This document shows, one piece after another, positions 33,596 to 44,639 of a DNA stretch of 64,000 nucleotides. The stretch comes from Rutstroemia sp. NJR-2017a BVV2 (lineage: Eukaryota > Ascomycota > Leotiomycetes > Helotiales > Rutstroemiaceae), in assembly GCA_002946415.1 (NCBI GenBank), contig NJPS01000032.1:549759-613758 (forward strand). The letters are read 5' to 3'. Made by a program: the position numbers and the translations under genes. Every line of letters begins with the position of its first letter. Position 1 is the stretch's first letter. The notes below the pieces were generated by a model. The model did no database searches. It was not told the origin of the DNA and worked only from the letters and a program-made list of their open reading frames with translations.

Positions 33596-34619
33596 AAAAT
33601 CGTTTCTGGAAGGTCCGAGTTGCTAGAAAACCCCAGCTTCAACGGCTACTGTAATATAAAGAATGCAGGCAGAGACATGCCATTAGATGATTGCCGCGCT
33701 AAAGTTCTTTCCCATTCGCGACGCGGTACGGAAGTACACTAAGGTAGCACTTTAAGGGTCGCGTCTCGATTTTTTTAACTTATGTAAGCCTAATCTTTAT
33801 CTTTACCCCACACACAAATTCGGCTTAGGGGATTTACTTAGAATCAGCATATAATCACTCTACCTTGGATGCTACATGCAATTGGTGGCAGACCTCAAGT
33901 TCGTGAGATCTAAAGCTGCAATTAAAGGCTCCTCTTGTCTTCGATCATGTCATCGTATGACACTCAATAAATTTATTACTTTTGACCGGTAGCTATGAAT
34001 GTTTCTAAGTCTACCTACAGAACCCCAACAACCCCTCCCCCCATCCTGGCTTTTGTTGCCAACCAAAATTCTCGATCTCGAGCTAGATCCGGTATCATAG
34101 GTCGATCCTAAGAAATGTCATTACAGTCTTTCATAACATCTTTATGTAAATGCTCGCCACTTCGACAACGACAATGATGACCAAAGACATAAAGATGGCA
34201 CACACAATATAAACTGGGTAGTCGCTATAGTAGATTCGTGGACTCGTGAGGACAAAAGGCATATGAAAAAGGCCGCAGATCCAATGCAGAGAAAAACATG
34301 ATCCAAAAAGTCAACGATAACCTAGAAGCGGGAAACAACTTTTGATGGATATAAAATCACCTTTCCAACAATCAGTAACATAGGAAAACTACGAATCAAA
34401 AAAGAGTATCTTGAATGAAATAAAGCGCCCCTATGCAACTTCAATGCTGCTCGGCCTAGCCGTCAAATAAAGAGACCAGCGCATAAGTAGAAATGCGTAA
34501 ATGAGATTAGGCCGCCAAAATTGATATCCCGGCTCCCCCATAAGACCGTAAGAACTCGACAAAGCAAAATACACCTGAAAAGAGCGGCTCCAAAAGATGT
34601 CATGACTGCGTGTATGCAC
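33596..34619. promoter_or_regulatory. PIF1 promoter region and PUB1-like 3' region
   Basis: 1.0 kb between two minus-strand genes. The first 150-200 bp upstream of PIF1 are mixed, followed by AT-rich sequence at 33760-34000. The remainder to 34619 is AT-rich and likely holds the 3' untranslated region of the PUB1-like gene. No gene was seen. Confidence 0.5.
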
Positions 34620-36394
34620 TTAGCCTTGGTATCCGCCAAAGCCATTTCCATATGATTGGGCAGCGGGCGCGTTCCATTGTGCGGCTGCTGGCTGAGCACC
34701 ACGACCATATCCTCCAGCACTCGCAGGACCTCCGTAACCCATAGGTTGGTTGCCATATTGAGCTGGGGATTGTGCTGGAGGTCCACCATATCCACCTTGC
34801 TGACCAGCGAACTGGCCTGGAGACTGTTGGTTAGCCATCGGTCCGGCTGACTGAGGTCCCGCTTGTGGAGGCATACCACCGTATTGAGGGAAATAGGCGT
34901 TGGGCGTTCCTGGGAATCCGCCGGGGGTAGGTCCGGCCTGGGGACTGTAGCTTTGTTGGGAACCATCAAAGCCTGCAGAGGTAGGTGCCTTGTCTTTACC
35001 CCACTGATGAATTGATTAGCACGGAAGGGGGAGGTAAGAATTAGGTTTAGACTTACACTACATTTAAGTGGACGGCCATTGACGTTGTATCCACTCAATT
35101 GACAGATGGCAAGTGCGGCGTTCTCATGAGAATCCATCTTGACAAAAGCAAATCCACGGTCTGCTTGGAAACGCGTCTCTACAACGAAACCGAAATTTTG
35201 AAAGAGAGGGATGAGATCATTTTGTGTTGTGTATGGCGTAAGGTTGCCGACGTAGCAGGTTGTCTGCCATTGTGGGGTTTGCTGAACAATCATGTCGTAA
35301 CTCTGCACACCATGAGTAGGGAAGTGATGGTGACCGAAGGGTGTGGTAGGAGTCATGCCCATGGCAGACATAGCTTGCTGTTGTGAAATAGATGGCTGGC
35401 CCTTCTGGTTTGCCCAGTTGCAACGAATGGCCCGAGAGCCAAGCCATTCACCATCCATAGAACTCAGAGCTTTCTCGGCATCTTGACGTTCACGGAAAGC
35501 AACAAAGCCGTAACCTCTGGATCGCCCAGTCTTCATGTCCCACATAACACGTGCTTCAGAAACAGAACCAAATGCGGAAAATGCTTGTAGCAAAACTTCA
35601 TCGTTAACTTCATTCGACAAGTCTCCCACAAAAATATGGAAATGGTTCGATGTGTCTTCCTTGTTCGATGTGTTCGATTGGTAGGCCCAGTTGACTCGGA
35701 TTTCCTGCCGAAAGATTTAGTTTTCCAAAATACAAAGTAGGAGAGAATCTGCACTCACGGCTTGGTGGACACGTCGTCCGTTCAGAGTCTGCATGGCTCT
35801 TTCCGCCGCTCCCGGATCATCATATTCAACGAAACCGTAATTGAATCCTTTTGACTGTAAGTAATACTGATTAGCATGTTAAACTTTTGAAGGGGTAATA
35901 TTCTAAAGAAGGAAGAGTTGAAACTGCCAAGCCCTATTCAATGAATCGACCAAAAAGCTAGAAAGGCTTAGGTCCTGGGGATTGACAAAGATAAATTTGA
36001 TACTGACAGCACCTACATTCTTGTCAGGAATGATTTTGACGTTTTGGACATGCCCAGTGGTCTCGAAAATCTGTCGAAGTACATCTTCAGTGACTCTCGG
36101 GTCCAGTCCTCCCACATATAATGCGCGCTTGTTGGGTTCCGGTGCAGCACGGCGGACGAACCCACCAGCACTGTCTGGCGACATTACCCCACCATTTTCT
36201 CCCATTGGAGAGGTAATGGCTGTCGGAATGGGATTTGTGTTCTGGGGGATTATCACCGGAGGCAGTGGCGGGGGTGGCATGTGGGAAGGGTTTCCCTGGT
36301 TGTTGTGGCCGTTTTCATAGCCTGGCGCACCAGAAGAGGTTTGCGGTGGTGGCGGAAGTTGAGTGGCAGATTGAGGGGGGCCGTTGTCCGCCAT
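34620..36394 (-). CDS. pub1: PUB1/TIA1-type RNA-binding protein with three RRMs
   Basis: Nucleocytoplasmic poly(U)/AU-rich RNA-binding protein known to affect mRNA stability and stress granules. Four exons, 36017-36394, 35759-35854, 35057-35704 and 34620-35003, give 501 residues (introns 162, 54 and 53 nt). RRM1 (about 90-160) starts at RALYVGGLDPRV and, across the first intron, continues KGFNYGFVEYDDPGAAERAM. RRM2 (about 181-258) has HIFVGDLSNEV and RGYGFVAFRE. RRM3 (about 300-372) has TTCYVGNLTPYTT and RGFAFVKM. The N-terminus is Pro-rich. The C-terminal tail is Gly/Gln/Ala/Tyr-rich, like the prion-like tails of TIA1 and Pub1. The linker WGKDK after RRM3 is typical. The first intron is unusually long for this window. 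Confidence 0.93.
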
Positions 36395-37317
36395 TGTACA
36401 GTTGACTCGAAAAGATATGCCTGTTGTAGATGTGTTCAAAACCTTGCGCGAAGTAGATGCGACTGGGAAAAGAAGTCGAATCGAAAGTGAAAATTGTGCT
36501 GATGAAGACCGAAAAAAGATCGCGATGACACAAGGAACGACGAAGCTGAATTTGGGTATGTAGCGCTAGATTTGTGCTCTTGTGTAACTCGAACGATAAG
36601 AGGTGCCTAGACAGACTCGGGGACTCGACGAGATATGACTTGCGATGACTTGCGAAATAGACCGGTGAAAGTTGAAAATAGCTACAAGTGAAATGAGATC
36701 ACTTGTAAGAGTAAATAAAATTGAATCTGCAGCTCGGAGAAGGAACTGAGGAAGATGTCGAGTGAAGCACTGACAATCAAGTGCGGTACCAGAAGAGAGA
36801 GGTAGAGAAGTACGGCAGAAGGAGGGGCTTCTGCGAAAGCTCTGAGAAGACCAGTTGTGGGAAATAAAAGAGGACCAAGAGGGATTGGATTGATTGATGA
36901 CAACGAGATTTAGGAATAAGAGAATTGAGAGAAATGGATCAACCCGACAAGGAAGAGAGACGAGAGGAATAATGGAGAGGAGACAAACACCACTCAAAAA
37001 ATCCAAACGCCTTTTTTGTTGCAAGTATCGATAGATAGGATAGATGGGAGAGAAAAGAGGAGAGGAAAAAATACGGGACGAGACAAAGACGACGCTGATG
37101 CTGATGCTGATTATTTTTTTTCCAGTCTTGCGCACTGGGGAAATAATAAAAGAGGTTCAGCGGAAGGATAGGTTAAGTGTAGGTTAGGTAGAACTGGGGG
37201 GAAGTAGTTAGAAAGCACGGAAGTTTTAGGACTAGTCACTTTTGTGAAGTTGGGATGGGACGGCGGCCGCAAATTAAGAGGAAGGGGAGAGGGGAGAAGA
37301 AAGGTGTGGTGCTCTGT

Positions 37318-37425
37318 GTGGTGCGGTGGTGCGTGGTGCGTGGTGAGAAGTGAGAAGTGAGAAGTGCGAGGTGCGAGGTGCGAGGTGCAGTGCAAGGTGC
37401 AAGGTGCAAGGTGCAATTGCAGTGT
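37318..37425. repeat. hierarchical array of 7-10 bp GGTGC/GAAGT units
   Basis: Successive blocks of near-identical units are seen: GTGCGTG units, then GAAGTGA units, then GCGAGGT units, then GCAAGGT units. Each block has about three copies and is related to the next by a few substitutions. Confidence 0.8.
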
Positions 37426-37525
37426 GGAAAGGCTGCAGTGATTTATGGCTAGGGAATGCAGTGAATTCAATCCTACCGGGTCCCTCGTAGGCTGAGGGAG
37501 AGCTTTTTCGTTTAAAGGGCCCTCT

Positions 37526-37552
37526 TCTAGCGTCCAACGGGTCGACGCTAGA
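37526..37552. repeat. perfect 9-bp inverted repeat with 9-nt spacer
   Basis: TCTAGCGTC is followed after nine bases by its exact reverse complement GACGCTAGA. It could form a hairpin in DNA or RNA. It lies in the spacer between the PUB1-like and MED2-like genes. Confidence 0.7.
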
Positions 37553-39391
37553 CAAGGAAGAAAAGGTTCCTCCCAGCTTACAGGACAGTCCGGACACGTC
37601 TAATCCACTGCACGAGCTGGATGTGGGCATAGAGAGGCCAAAGGTGTGAAGCATGAGGGCAGAGGACATGAGCATGAGCATGGAGCATGGAGCACGAACA
37701 TGGAGCATGAGGCAAAGGAACCGGAGGGCAAATAAGTAGTAAAATAATAACTGGGTAATGCGAGTGAGTAATACCCGTTTTATCCAGATACATCCACTTG
37801 CAGCTTGATGAAATTGCGATTTGGCGATGACCCAAATAATGAACCAAGGATAGACAATCAAGTGTTTGTTGGACAATGGAAATGCCTCAAGGCTCAAGGT
37901 TACCCGAGTACTGAATCTCTCAAAAGACAAGATACTCGGTATATCAAGGAACGAGTGAAGATTGGAGAGGGCACTCTGGTTCTTGAGCGCAGTTCTTGAG
38001 CACATCTGTCTTCTAAGTGGTCATCGCTCATTGAATCTCCGCAGAGCTTGTTGTCCTTTCCCCTCCCCTCAAGTCAATTCGGTTCATCCACCCATGTATC
38101 TTCACGCCCAACACGCGGCTTATGCGTTGCGACCAGGAAGAATCTCGAGACAGCTTGCATGAACTGGCCTTAAGACAACGTTCCCATTGAACCGTCCGAG
38201 CCATGGCATTATCCAATCCCCATGGCAGTACTCTCGTAATACTGCGGGCATGGGGTACATAACTGACTTCAAGCGATAACCGCTGGATCGGACCGAGAAA
38301 TGACAAGATATGTTATACCGACGGGAAGGAATACGATGATACCGATTGGCCTCGACTCTTGTGTGGATGTGATGTCTTAGTCAACGCACTTAGGGACAGA
38401 TCATCCAATGTATCTCAAGGTTTCACCGGCGCGGACTACGGAAAAGGTACGTGTACAGTAAGCTTTCCGCAACCCAAAGCTCAGAGCTCCAGAAAAGCTT
38501 ATCTCCGCAAATTGTATACAGGACATTGACACACACTGATCCTACGGAGGTCCTGCTCTCTGTACTACCACGATAAGAGCTATCGAGGGGCTTGAAATCA
38601 AGTTTAAGAGCATCCGGGGCCGGCTGTGTCACATCTGGCAATTTACAGGTATGCTCTCAGGCTCTCAACTGGTGGGTTGTGGTTGCATTGTGGTAGCTGG
38701 TGGGGTGACATCGCTGTCCCCTTTGGGATCTAGGCCTACTACGCCTCATTGGTACTGCAGCGGTACCCAGTAGATATGGCTCTTTCCTTCTCGCCAATGC
38801 TCTACGGCCCTCCAAGTCTCCAACGTGAAACAACCTGCTTGCATTGTACAAATACTCGGCCGGATGCTGGCTCGCCTTCTTCCCTTGGCTAGCATCGGCC
38901 GTTGGATTGGCTTGGACCGTGGCTAAGACATAAGACATCAGGAGAAAGCTATGTCCCGCATGCGAAGATCCATGAAGTCATTTCGAAGCATTTCGATTGC
39001 CTTACGTACCATGATACTCCCTTCTCCTTGGATAGGAGTGAGCATGTAGCTCGTACCTGGGGTAATGCGCCATAGCAAAAGCTTACCTCGCTAGCTGTAC
39101 GGAGTACTTACTTTGTACTTCAGCCTGAGCTCTATCCGGGTCGTTTAAGGTTGCGTGGTTAGTCCGATACTGTAGGGCACTTTAGCGTGCACGGACAATG
39201 TAAATCTGTAAATCGGACCTCGATGATGCACGGAAATCTAATCTGAAAATTGACCCTGAAATCCACTGGATTTTGTGCATACAGTACGACTACACCATCC
39301 CAGGTTATCAGTTACAAATTGTTTTCTCAAAGAGAGTGCGACCGTCTCTGCTCAAGCCGTGCCCCTCACTTTGCCCCTCACTTACCGCACA

Positions 39392-40661
39392 ATGGCACAA
39401 CCTCACCCGCCCAAAGGTCCTGTGGATGCTTTGCAAGGAATGATCAATGCGATTGTTAGTGCTTCATACCACATGTCTACCACAGCTGCTAACCTACCTC
39501 AAAGCTCATAGAGACTGGCAAAGCTCTTCGACCATCGGACAAGGAGGGGGGAAGAACAATGGCCAATTCCAGTCACAGACTCCGCTTAACTATTCCGAAT
39601 GCAATCGACCATTTCCACCAAGCGTTGGACGAACTCGAGGCCGAGATTGTGAGTGATGCTTGGACATGGGATTCAGCTTTCACATGGCTGACACATATAT
39701 GCAGGTTCGCGCAAAGTCGGTATTAGGACGAGATCTTGAAACGCTGCGGTCGAAACGAATCGCGGCAGAGAACCCACCACAATTAGACGTCATCGAAGAA
39801 GCGCCAGCACCACAGCCAGCATCCCCGCCATCAACCTTACCAGAAGAGGAATTGTCAGCACCAATAAAAGAAGAAACTGTTCAAGAAAATCCTGCCGCGA
39901 CAACCCCCGAAGTAGAAACGGCAAAGCAGATACAAGTTAAGCAAGACTCGCCAAAGGAACCCGCACCTCAGGGAGAAGAAGGGAAAGGTTCGGATCTACT
40001 ATCCCCTCCGAGTTTGGATGAGAACAAGTCACAGGCTATCGGCCTTGGCATAGATACCACAATGCTAACATCTACGGATGATACTGCACCTACCACTACT
40101 GGCGGTCAAGATTCATCTATTGATTCGCTATTCGATATGCCGGACAGCGCAAACAACGATGATGCTGCCGCTCTAAACTTTGACAATATGGATTTCTCTA
40201 TGCCGGATTCTGGGACCAATACTCAGAACCAGCAAACCCAAAACATCGAGTTCGACCTCTCGACATTTGGAAACAATTCACAAGATTTCAATATGAGCGA
40301 CCTACAACCTTCAAATGAGATTACTTCTACAACAAACACGAACAATCCGTCGAATGATGCTTTGACTAACAAGCAAGGAGATCTATCTACAGATGATTTC
40401 TTAAACATGACGGCAGGCTCCGGCGGCGCAGATGCAAATACTAATACAAACAACAATAATGATAATAACACCACCGACAACAACAATAATAACAGCAATA
40501 ATAATATGGATCTAGACCTAGATCTGGGCAATATGGTGGGAGCTGAAGATAGTGTCTTTGATGACATGTTCTTCGGCGATGACGATAACGGGAATCTGGG
40601 AGGCGATTTGGGATCTATGGAACATGGTCAATTTGACAATGCATTTTTTGGCATCGACTAG
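39392..40661 (+). CDS. med2: Mediator tail subunit MED2-like protein
   Basis: Three exons, 39392-39454, 39505-39648 and 39705-40661, give 387 residues. The introns are 50 and 56 nt and carry GCTAAC and GCTGAC branch-like sites. The conserved N-terminus is helical: DALQGMINAI, then LIETGKALRPSDKEGGR, then IDHFHQALDELEAEI joined across intron 2 to VRAKSVLGRDLETLRSKR. The rest is low-complexity: Pro/Glu-rich, then Asn/Asp/Thr-rich with a run of Asn, ending in the acidic-hydrophobic motifs VFDDMFFGDDD and DNAFFGID that resemble activation sequences. This layout fits the fungal MED2 family, a Mediator tail subunit that contacts activators in the nucleus. Assignment rests on the helical block and is moderate. 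The first donor, GTTAGT, is weaker than usual. Confidence 0.65.
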
Positions 40662-41133
40662 TTTGGTCACATCACAATTTGAAGGCGTTATCCGGATCTG
40701 GGGGGTTTAGGATATAAAGGATATTATTATCATTATACTTGGGAAACGCCATAAATGGCTGGAGTATTGGATCTATCTAGTGGGCTGGGGGAAAACTATC
40801 ACGCAAGTCTGTTTTTGTTTCTGGCGTTTTACACAGATTTTGTGTTTTGATATATACTCCTTTCTGGAAATCATTTCTCATGGGATGGATGCATGTATGG
40901 ATGGATCAATCTTCGGGCATGGTTCGAAACGGCATCATTAAGTAATGGTGGGCGGGATGTGTCAAACGAATTCTTCTGGGACAATCATCAAGCAATCTTG
41001 GAGTGTATACAACGAAACATCACTCCCTTCCTCTCCCTCCCCTTCAAAAAATGGCGAAATGATCTCAAACCAACCCAACACATCCATCTCTTCCCGCAAT
41101 CCAAAGCTCCGAGAAGAAAACCAGAGCAAATAT
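40662..41133. other. convergent spacer, MED2-like 3' region
   Basis: 472 bp between two convergent stops. It contains AT-rich sequence and short GGATG repeats at about 40880-40905. No gene was seen. Confidence 0.6.
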
Positions 41134-41964
41134 CTACACAGCCGCAGTCGGAGCCGCAGCCGCAGTATCCACAGGCCCCTCAACCCTCATAAGCATAAAC
41201 CAAAACGCCCCCCTACCCGACCACCCCCATTCCTTTTCCTCCTCTTTCCCTCCCTCTCCCCCATTTTCCCCTCCCTCTCCCCCATTTTCCCCTCCCTCTC
41301 CCTCCTTCCCCCCCGCATGCACCCCACACCTCGCATTCCGACTAAAAATCATCACATCCTGCACCCTCTCCCCCCCACCCGCCGCCCCCGCCTTCTCCAA
41401 CACCTCTTCCTCCGTCCCCTCCACAAAATCTCCAAACTCGGATACCGGCGCTGTAGACACAGATGCGGGGACTGGGAGAAAACATCTATGGATCTCCTGC
41501 CCCGTGGTGAGAGAGAGGTGCGAGAAGCGGTAGTAGGTGCCGGTGGGCGGGAGGGTTGAGATTTCGGGGGGAGGGGGGAGTGTGGTGATGTTAACGGCTG
41601 TGGTTTTGGTGGAGGAGGGGAGGGAGGGGGAGGTAGTGATTTTGGTGGTTGTGTTTGTGGTGGTGGGGAGAGAAGAAATTAGTTTCTGTCGCGCGAGGAT
41701 GTATGTGTAGAAGGGGATCAGCGCGGGCGGGTAGCTGGAGGGGAGGGGCACGGAGGCGGTGCAGCAGAAGAAAGGGGCGAGGGGGTCGATGGGCTCGGGG
41801 GGTGTGGGGGCTGGGGCGACTGGGGCGGCAGTTGTGGTTTTTGCGGACGGGCGCGCTGTTTTGGAGGGGGGTTTGGAGGCGGGGGTTTTGGTTTTGCGGG
41901 GGGCGGGTTTGGTGATGCCTTTGGGGGCGCCGCGGCCGCGGGTGGTGGGTTGTTTGCTGGACAT
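41134..41964 (-). CDS. uncharacterised Lys/Pro- then Gly/Glu-rich protein
   Basis: A single exon of 276 residues, not recognised. Residues 1-45 are basic and Pro/Thr-rich (RGRGAPKGITKPAPRKTK), suggesting nucleic-acid contact or a nuclear signal. The middle contains a likely folded part, APFFCCTASVPLPSSYPPAL followed by FYTYILARQK, and later TGTYYRFSHLSLTTGQEIHR. Near the end a 7-residue repeat GGENGGE occurs twice, then WSGRGAFWFMLMRVEG. The coding strand is very GC-rich at its 5' end. The ATG at 41964 has A at -3 (ACCATG). Functions cannot be inferred. Confidence 0.6.
   Translation of the reverse strand: MSSKQPTTRGRGAPKGITKPAPRKTKTPASKPPSKTARPSAKTTTAAPVAPAPTPPEPIDPLAPFFCCTASVPLPSSYPPALIPFYTYILARQKLISSLPTTTNTTTKITTSPSLPSSTKTTAVNITTLPPPPEISTLPPTGTYYRFSHLSLTTGQEIHRCFLPVPASVSTAPVSEFGDFVEGTEEEVLEKAGAAGGGERVQDVMIFSRNARCGVHAGGKEGEGGENGGEGGENGGEGGKEEEKEWGWSGRGAFWFMLMRVEGPVDTAAAAPTAAV
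41249..41301. repeat. 21-bp in-frame tandem repeat
   Basis: A pyrimidine-rich 21-bp unit containing CCCATTTTCC is present about 2.5 times. It lies inside the uncharacterised Gly/Glu-rich gene and encodes GGENGGE units on the minus strand. Confidence 0.85.
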
Positions 41965-42734
41965 GGTGGTTTGGGGTAGGGTTGTGTGGTTTGTGGGTGC
42001 AGTTAAGAGATATGTTTTATTTGCTGGGTTGCTGGATTAGTGGTTATCTGGGGAAAATTTTCAAGGTCGAGAGTCAGAGATTCGAATTTTCCGATGGTTG
42101 TTGCTGTGGCTTTGTTATAGTTTGGGGGGGCAAAGTGTTCTTTGTGCGGGAGGGGTGCCGAAGACGACGCATTTTGATATGGGCGTGGTGGGGTTTCTTT
42201 GTTGGTGTGAGGTTTGAATTGGATGTTTCTTGTATATTTGAGGAGAGAGTCCTTTGTTCTTTGCTGAGGGTTTGGGAAGTGAGGATACTTGGTTTAATGG
42301 CAAGTGAAGGTATCGGGTGAGGACTGCTGCATTGCTAGGAGGTAGTTAAAATATCCTTGGGAATTTCTGGATCCTTCTTGGGTGATTATTTTGATTACTA
42401 TGTAGTCCGGGTCGACGGTGATGAAATTGTACTTCTTCACCAGAGGATGCTATACTTCAAAAACAACCATTTATTGGCAGCTCCGTAATAATATATACTC
42501 ATAGATCTGTGTTCTTGCATCGTGGCAGTGGCTATGTACAGCTTGACAAAGGTATTCATCTTATCTCAGCGTATTAAAAAAGACAAAGGAACTCTTTGTG
42601 CGTACTCCACGAGAACACAACTCCATGATTCCGGAACAACTTGTCCGTGTAGTTCATATCTTCATGCACTGGTTCCAGATCTATCAATATGCATACACTT
42701 GTAGATAGCTGTCTAGATATCTCCTCGGGTAAAC
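41965..42734. promoter_or_regulatory. divergent spacer between two uncharacterised genes
   Basis: 770 bp holding the promoters of the minus gene ending at 41134 and the plus gene starting at 42735. The left half is G/T-rich and the right half is mixed. No further gene was seen. Confidence 0.5.
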
Positions 42735-43406
42735 ATGGTATACCACTGTACCTCTACTAATCCTTCAGCCTATGATAAGGCCTATTTCGAAGCCTTCCTA
42801 TTCAGAAAGCTGGGCAGCGTGAAAGATAATGGATCTGTCGCCGACTCAGATTTTCGCTCTCAAAGTTCTTCTGATCAAGAGTATTACTCCTGTTTCTCAA
42901 ACCTAGAAGCTACAACCCCTTCCGAACTAGAATACTCATTCCCAAAGACCCTCAATGGTCTATGTTTCTCAAACCTAGAAGCTAGATCCCCTTTGGAACT
43001 AGAATATTCATTCCCAAAGAACCTCAATAGTCTATGTTTTCCCCCACCTCTAACCTTCTCTGACCCTGACCCACACTTTAGATACCAAAGCCCCCGCCTC
43101 ATCGGCCTTGAGATCATCCCTGGTAATCCTGCAGGCAGGCGATACTTCAACGAACGAAATGAAAGAGTCTTCGAAGGATTGGGATTATACGTTCCTCCTA
43201 GAAGCGCGTTGGAGCTAGCCAGAGACAAGATCTCGGCTAAGGACTGGAAGAGAAAAGTTGAGGATAGAGAGGGAGACTGGGATGGTGATGATTGGGGAAG
43301 GAAGAAGGACGCAAGAGAGTTGGTGGAGAGAGTTGTAGCTAAGGCAAAGGCCCTTGCAATGAGAACAAGACAAGCCAGGAGGATATATGGTCTGCAGATG
43401 AAGTAG
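42735..43406 (+). CDS. orphan protein with an internal 24-residue duplication
   Basis: A single exon of 223 residues with an excellent start context (AAACATGG). The family is not recognised, and there is no signal peptide or membrane segment. Residues about 53-76 (CFSNLEATTPSELEYSFPKT) are repeated at about 77-100 (CFSNLEARSPLELEYSFPKN), the product of a 72-bp tandem duplication. A third, truncated start (LCFPPPL) follows. The second half has a compact block, LIGLEIIPGNPAGRRYFNER followed by FEGLGLYVPPRSAL, then a long, charged helical tail (KDWKRKVEDREGDWDGDDWG; ELVERVVAKAKALAMRTRQA). The high similarity of the copies points to recent duplication. Confidence 0.6.
   Translation: MVYHCTSTNPSAYDKAYFEAFLFRKLGSVKDNGSVADSDFRSQSSSDQEYYSCFSNLEATTPSELEYSFPKTLNGLCFSNLEARSPLELEYSFPKNLNSLCFPPPLTFSDPDPHFRYQSPRLIGLEIIPGNPAGRRYFNERNERVFEGLGLYVPPRSALELARDKISAKDWKRKVEDREGDWDGDDWGRKKDARELVERVVAKAKALAMRTRQARRIYGLQMK
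42891..43034. repeat. 72-bp tandem duplication inside a coding region
   Basis: Two adjacent 72-bp copies begin TGTTTCTCAAACCTAGAAGC at 42891 and 42963 and differ at only a few positions. The length is a multiple of three and keeps the frame. Confidence 0.9.
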
Positions 43407-44639
43407 AAGAACTCAGAGATGTTGGAGCGGTCGAAGTAGAGCGAGCGCTGCAAAGACAGAGTGGAATGATACCAATGATACCCGGAAATAGAACCAGCAA
43501 CAGTTATAAATTATAAATCATAGTTTTTTTTTACATAAAGAAAGCGAGAATACATACCTTACATATCATACATTATTTATTGGAAGTGTGGAGAGAACAG
43601 TACAATTAAAGAGAAATGCGGCATCGGAGATGTGTAGAATGCGTGAGATCTCGCGTACGGTACAATCATGGAAAAGGAGGTCGCCATCCAGATATGTGCA
43701 CCCACCGATCCCTCCATCGGGCGTACTGCATCCTCTCACGAATCTTTAAAGCCACAAGCGCCTCCCCCGATCGGCCATTCGACGTGACAATCTCCCAAAT
43801 GTCTGATCCCATTCTCACTCTCCATGTTTTGTTGCACGTCTTCAAAAAGTTCATCTCGATTTGACAATTTCGGAGGACCCGATCGATTTGACGAGGCAGG
43901 GCATGGATTTTCCGCATCGATTGAGGAGACATACGCGAGGGCAGGAGAGATCCGCCGACTTTTATCCTTGGATGTTGGTTGTTGGTTCTTGGTTCTTAGC
44001 TCTGGCGCCCCACACTGGCAGCCGTTAGACGTTGTGAACACCCACTTACTCCTCTTACAGTGTGTTCAGTGGAGGGAGGCTTTTGTCGACATGCAACAAA
44101 CGTGCTAAATTAGCGGAGAAGCGAGTCGTGCGACGGGGCGTACGTTGGTGCGAGCGGAAGACTGCATTCTTTCGTTCTTGCGATGGATCGGTTGAGCTTC
44201 ACGGAAGACATCACGATGCATAAGTAGCACGGGTAGCTGCTTCATTTCATCACGGCTTGCAATACGCAATACATACGCGGCGGTACGCTGTCTTTATCGT
44301 GTGCTGGTGAGGTGGTGAGGTGGCGAGGTGGCGAGGTTCATTCTGATCCGGGATGCTCGATTGCTGGATGGCTCACACAATGATTGCGGCAAGGACCGCA
44401 GACGTTGCGATTGAAATATCCAAGTATTCTTCCATACACGTTCTTTTCGCAGAGAGCTTATCAGGCGGGAGAAACACATCATCAAACCACAAGACCCTGG
44501 CGATGGAAAGGTCGCTCTAGATGTACAGTGCACGTACGAGCAGCATCGGAGGCGGAGCGATGAAGCGAAGCTCCTTGCAGCTCCATCAAAATGGATGTGG
44601 ATAAATATTGTTCCGCTCCGTCAATCTCGATGCACAAAG
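43407..44639. other. gene-poor spacer
   Basis: 1.2 kb with AT-rich sequence at 43490-43610 (likely the 3' end of the orphan gene), a GAGGTGGC repeat at about 44306-44336 and overlapping short frames with no recognisable content (43616-43864, 43824-44108). Confidence 0.5.

Larger units (their letters stand above)
36395..39391. promoter_or_regulatory. divergent 3-kb spacer between PUB1-like and MED2-like genes
   Basis: It contains both promoters. The half near 36400-37150 is probably a long 5' leader of the PUB1-like gene, since it is pyrimidine-rich on that strand. A remarkable mixed repeat lies at 37318-37425 and a hairpin-capable inverted repeat at 37526-37552. Open frames at 36566-37135, 37274-38005 and 38657-38938 (all minus) have no recognisable content and are not called genes. 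Confidence 0.5.

Noticed and set aside
36566..37135. Minus-strand frame of 189 codons upstream of the PUB1-like gene
   Set aside because: Ser/Phe/Leu-rich translation from a pyrimidine-rich leader-like stretch, with no domain. More likely a long 5' leader.
37274..38005. Minus-strand frame of 243 codons
   Set aside because: It reads through the GGTGC repeat array as His/Thr/Ser repeats and has no recognisable domain. The length comes from the absence of stops in the repeat.
38657..38938. Minus-strand frame of 93 codons with an ATG start
   Set aside because: Too short and compositionally Arg/Ala/Thr-biased. No signal peptide, domain or supporting promoter seen.
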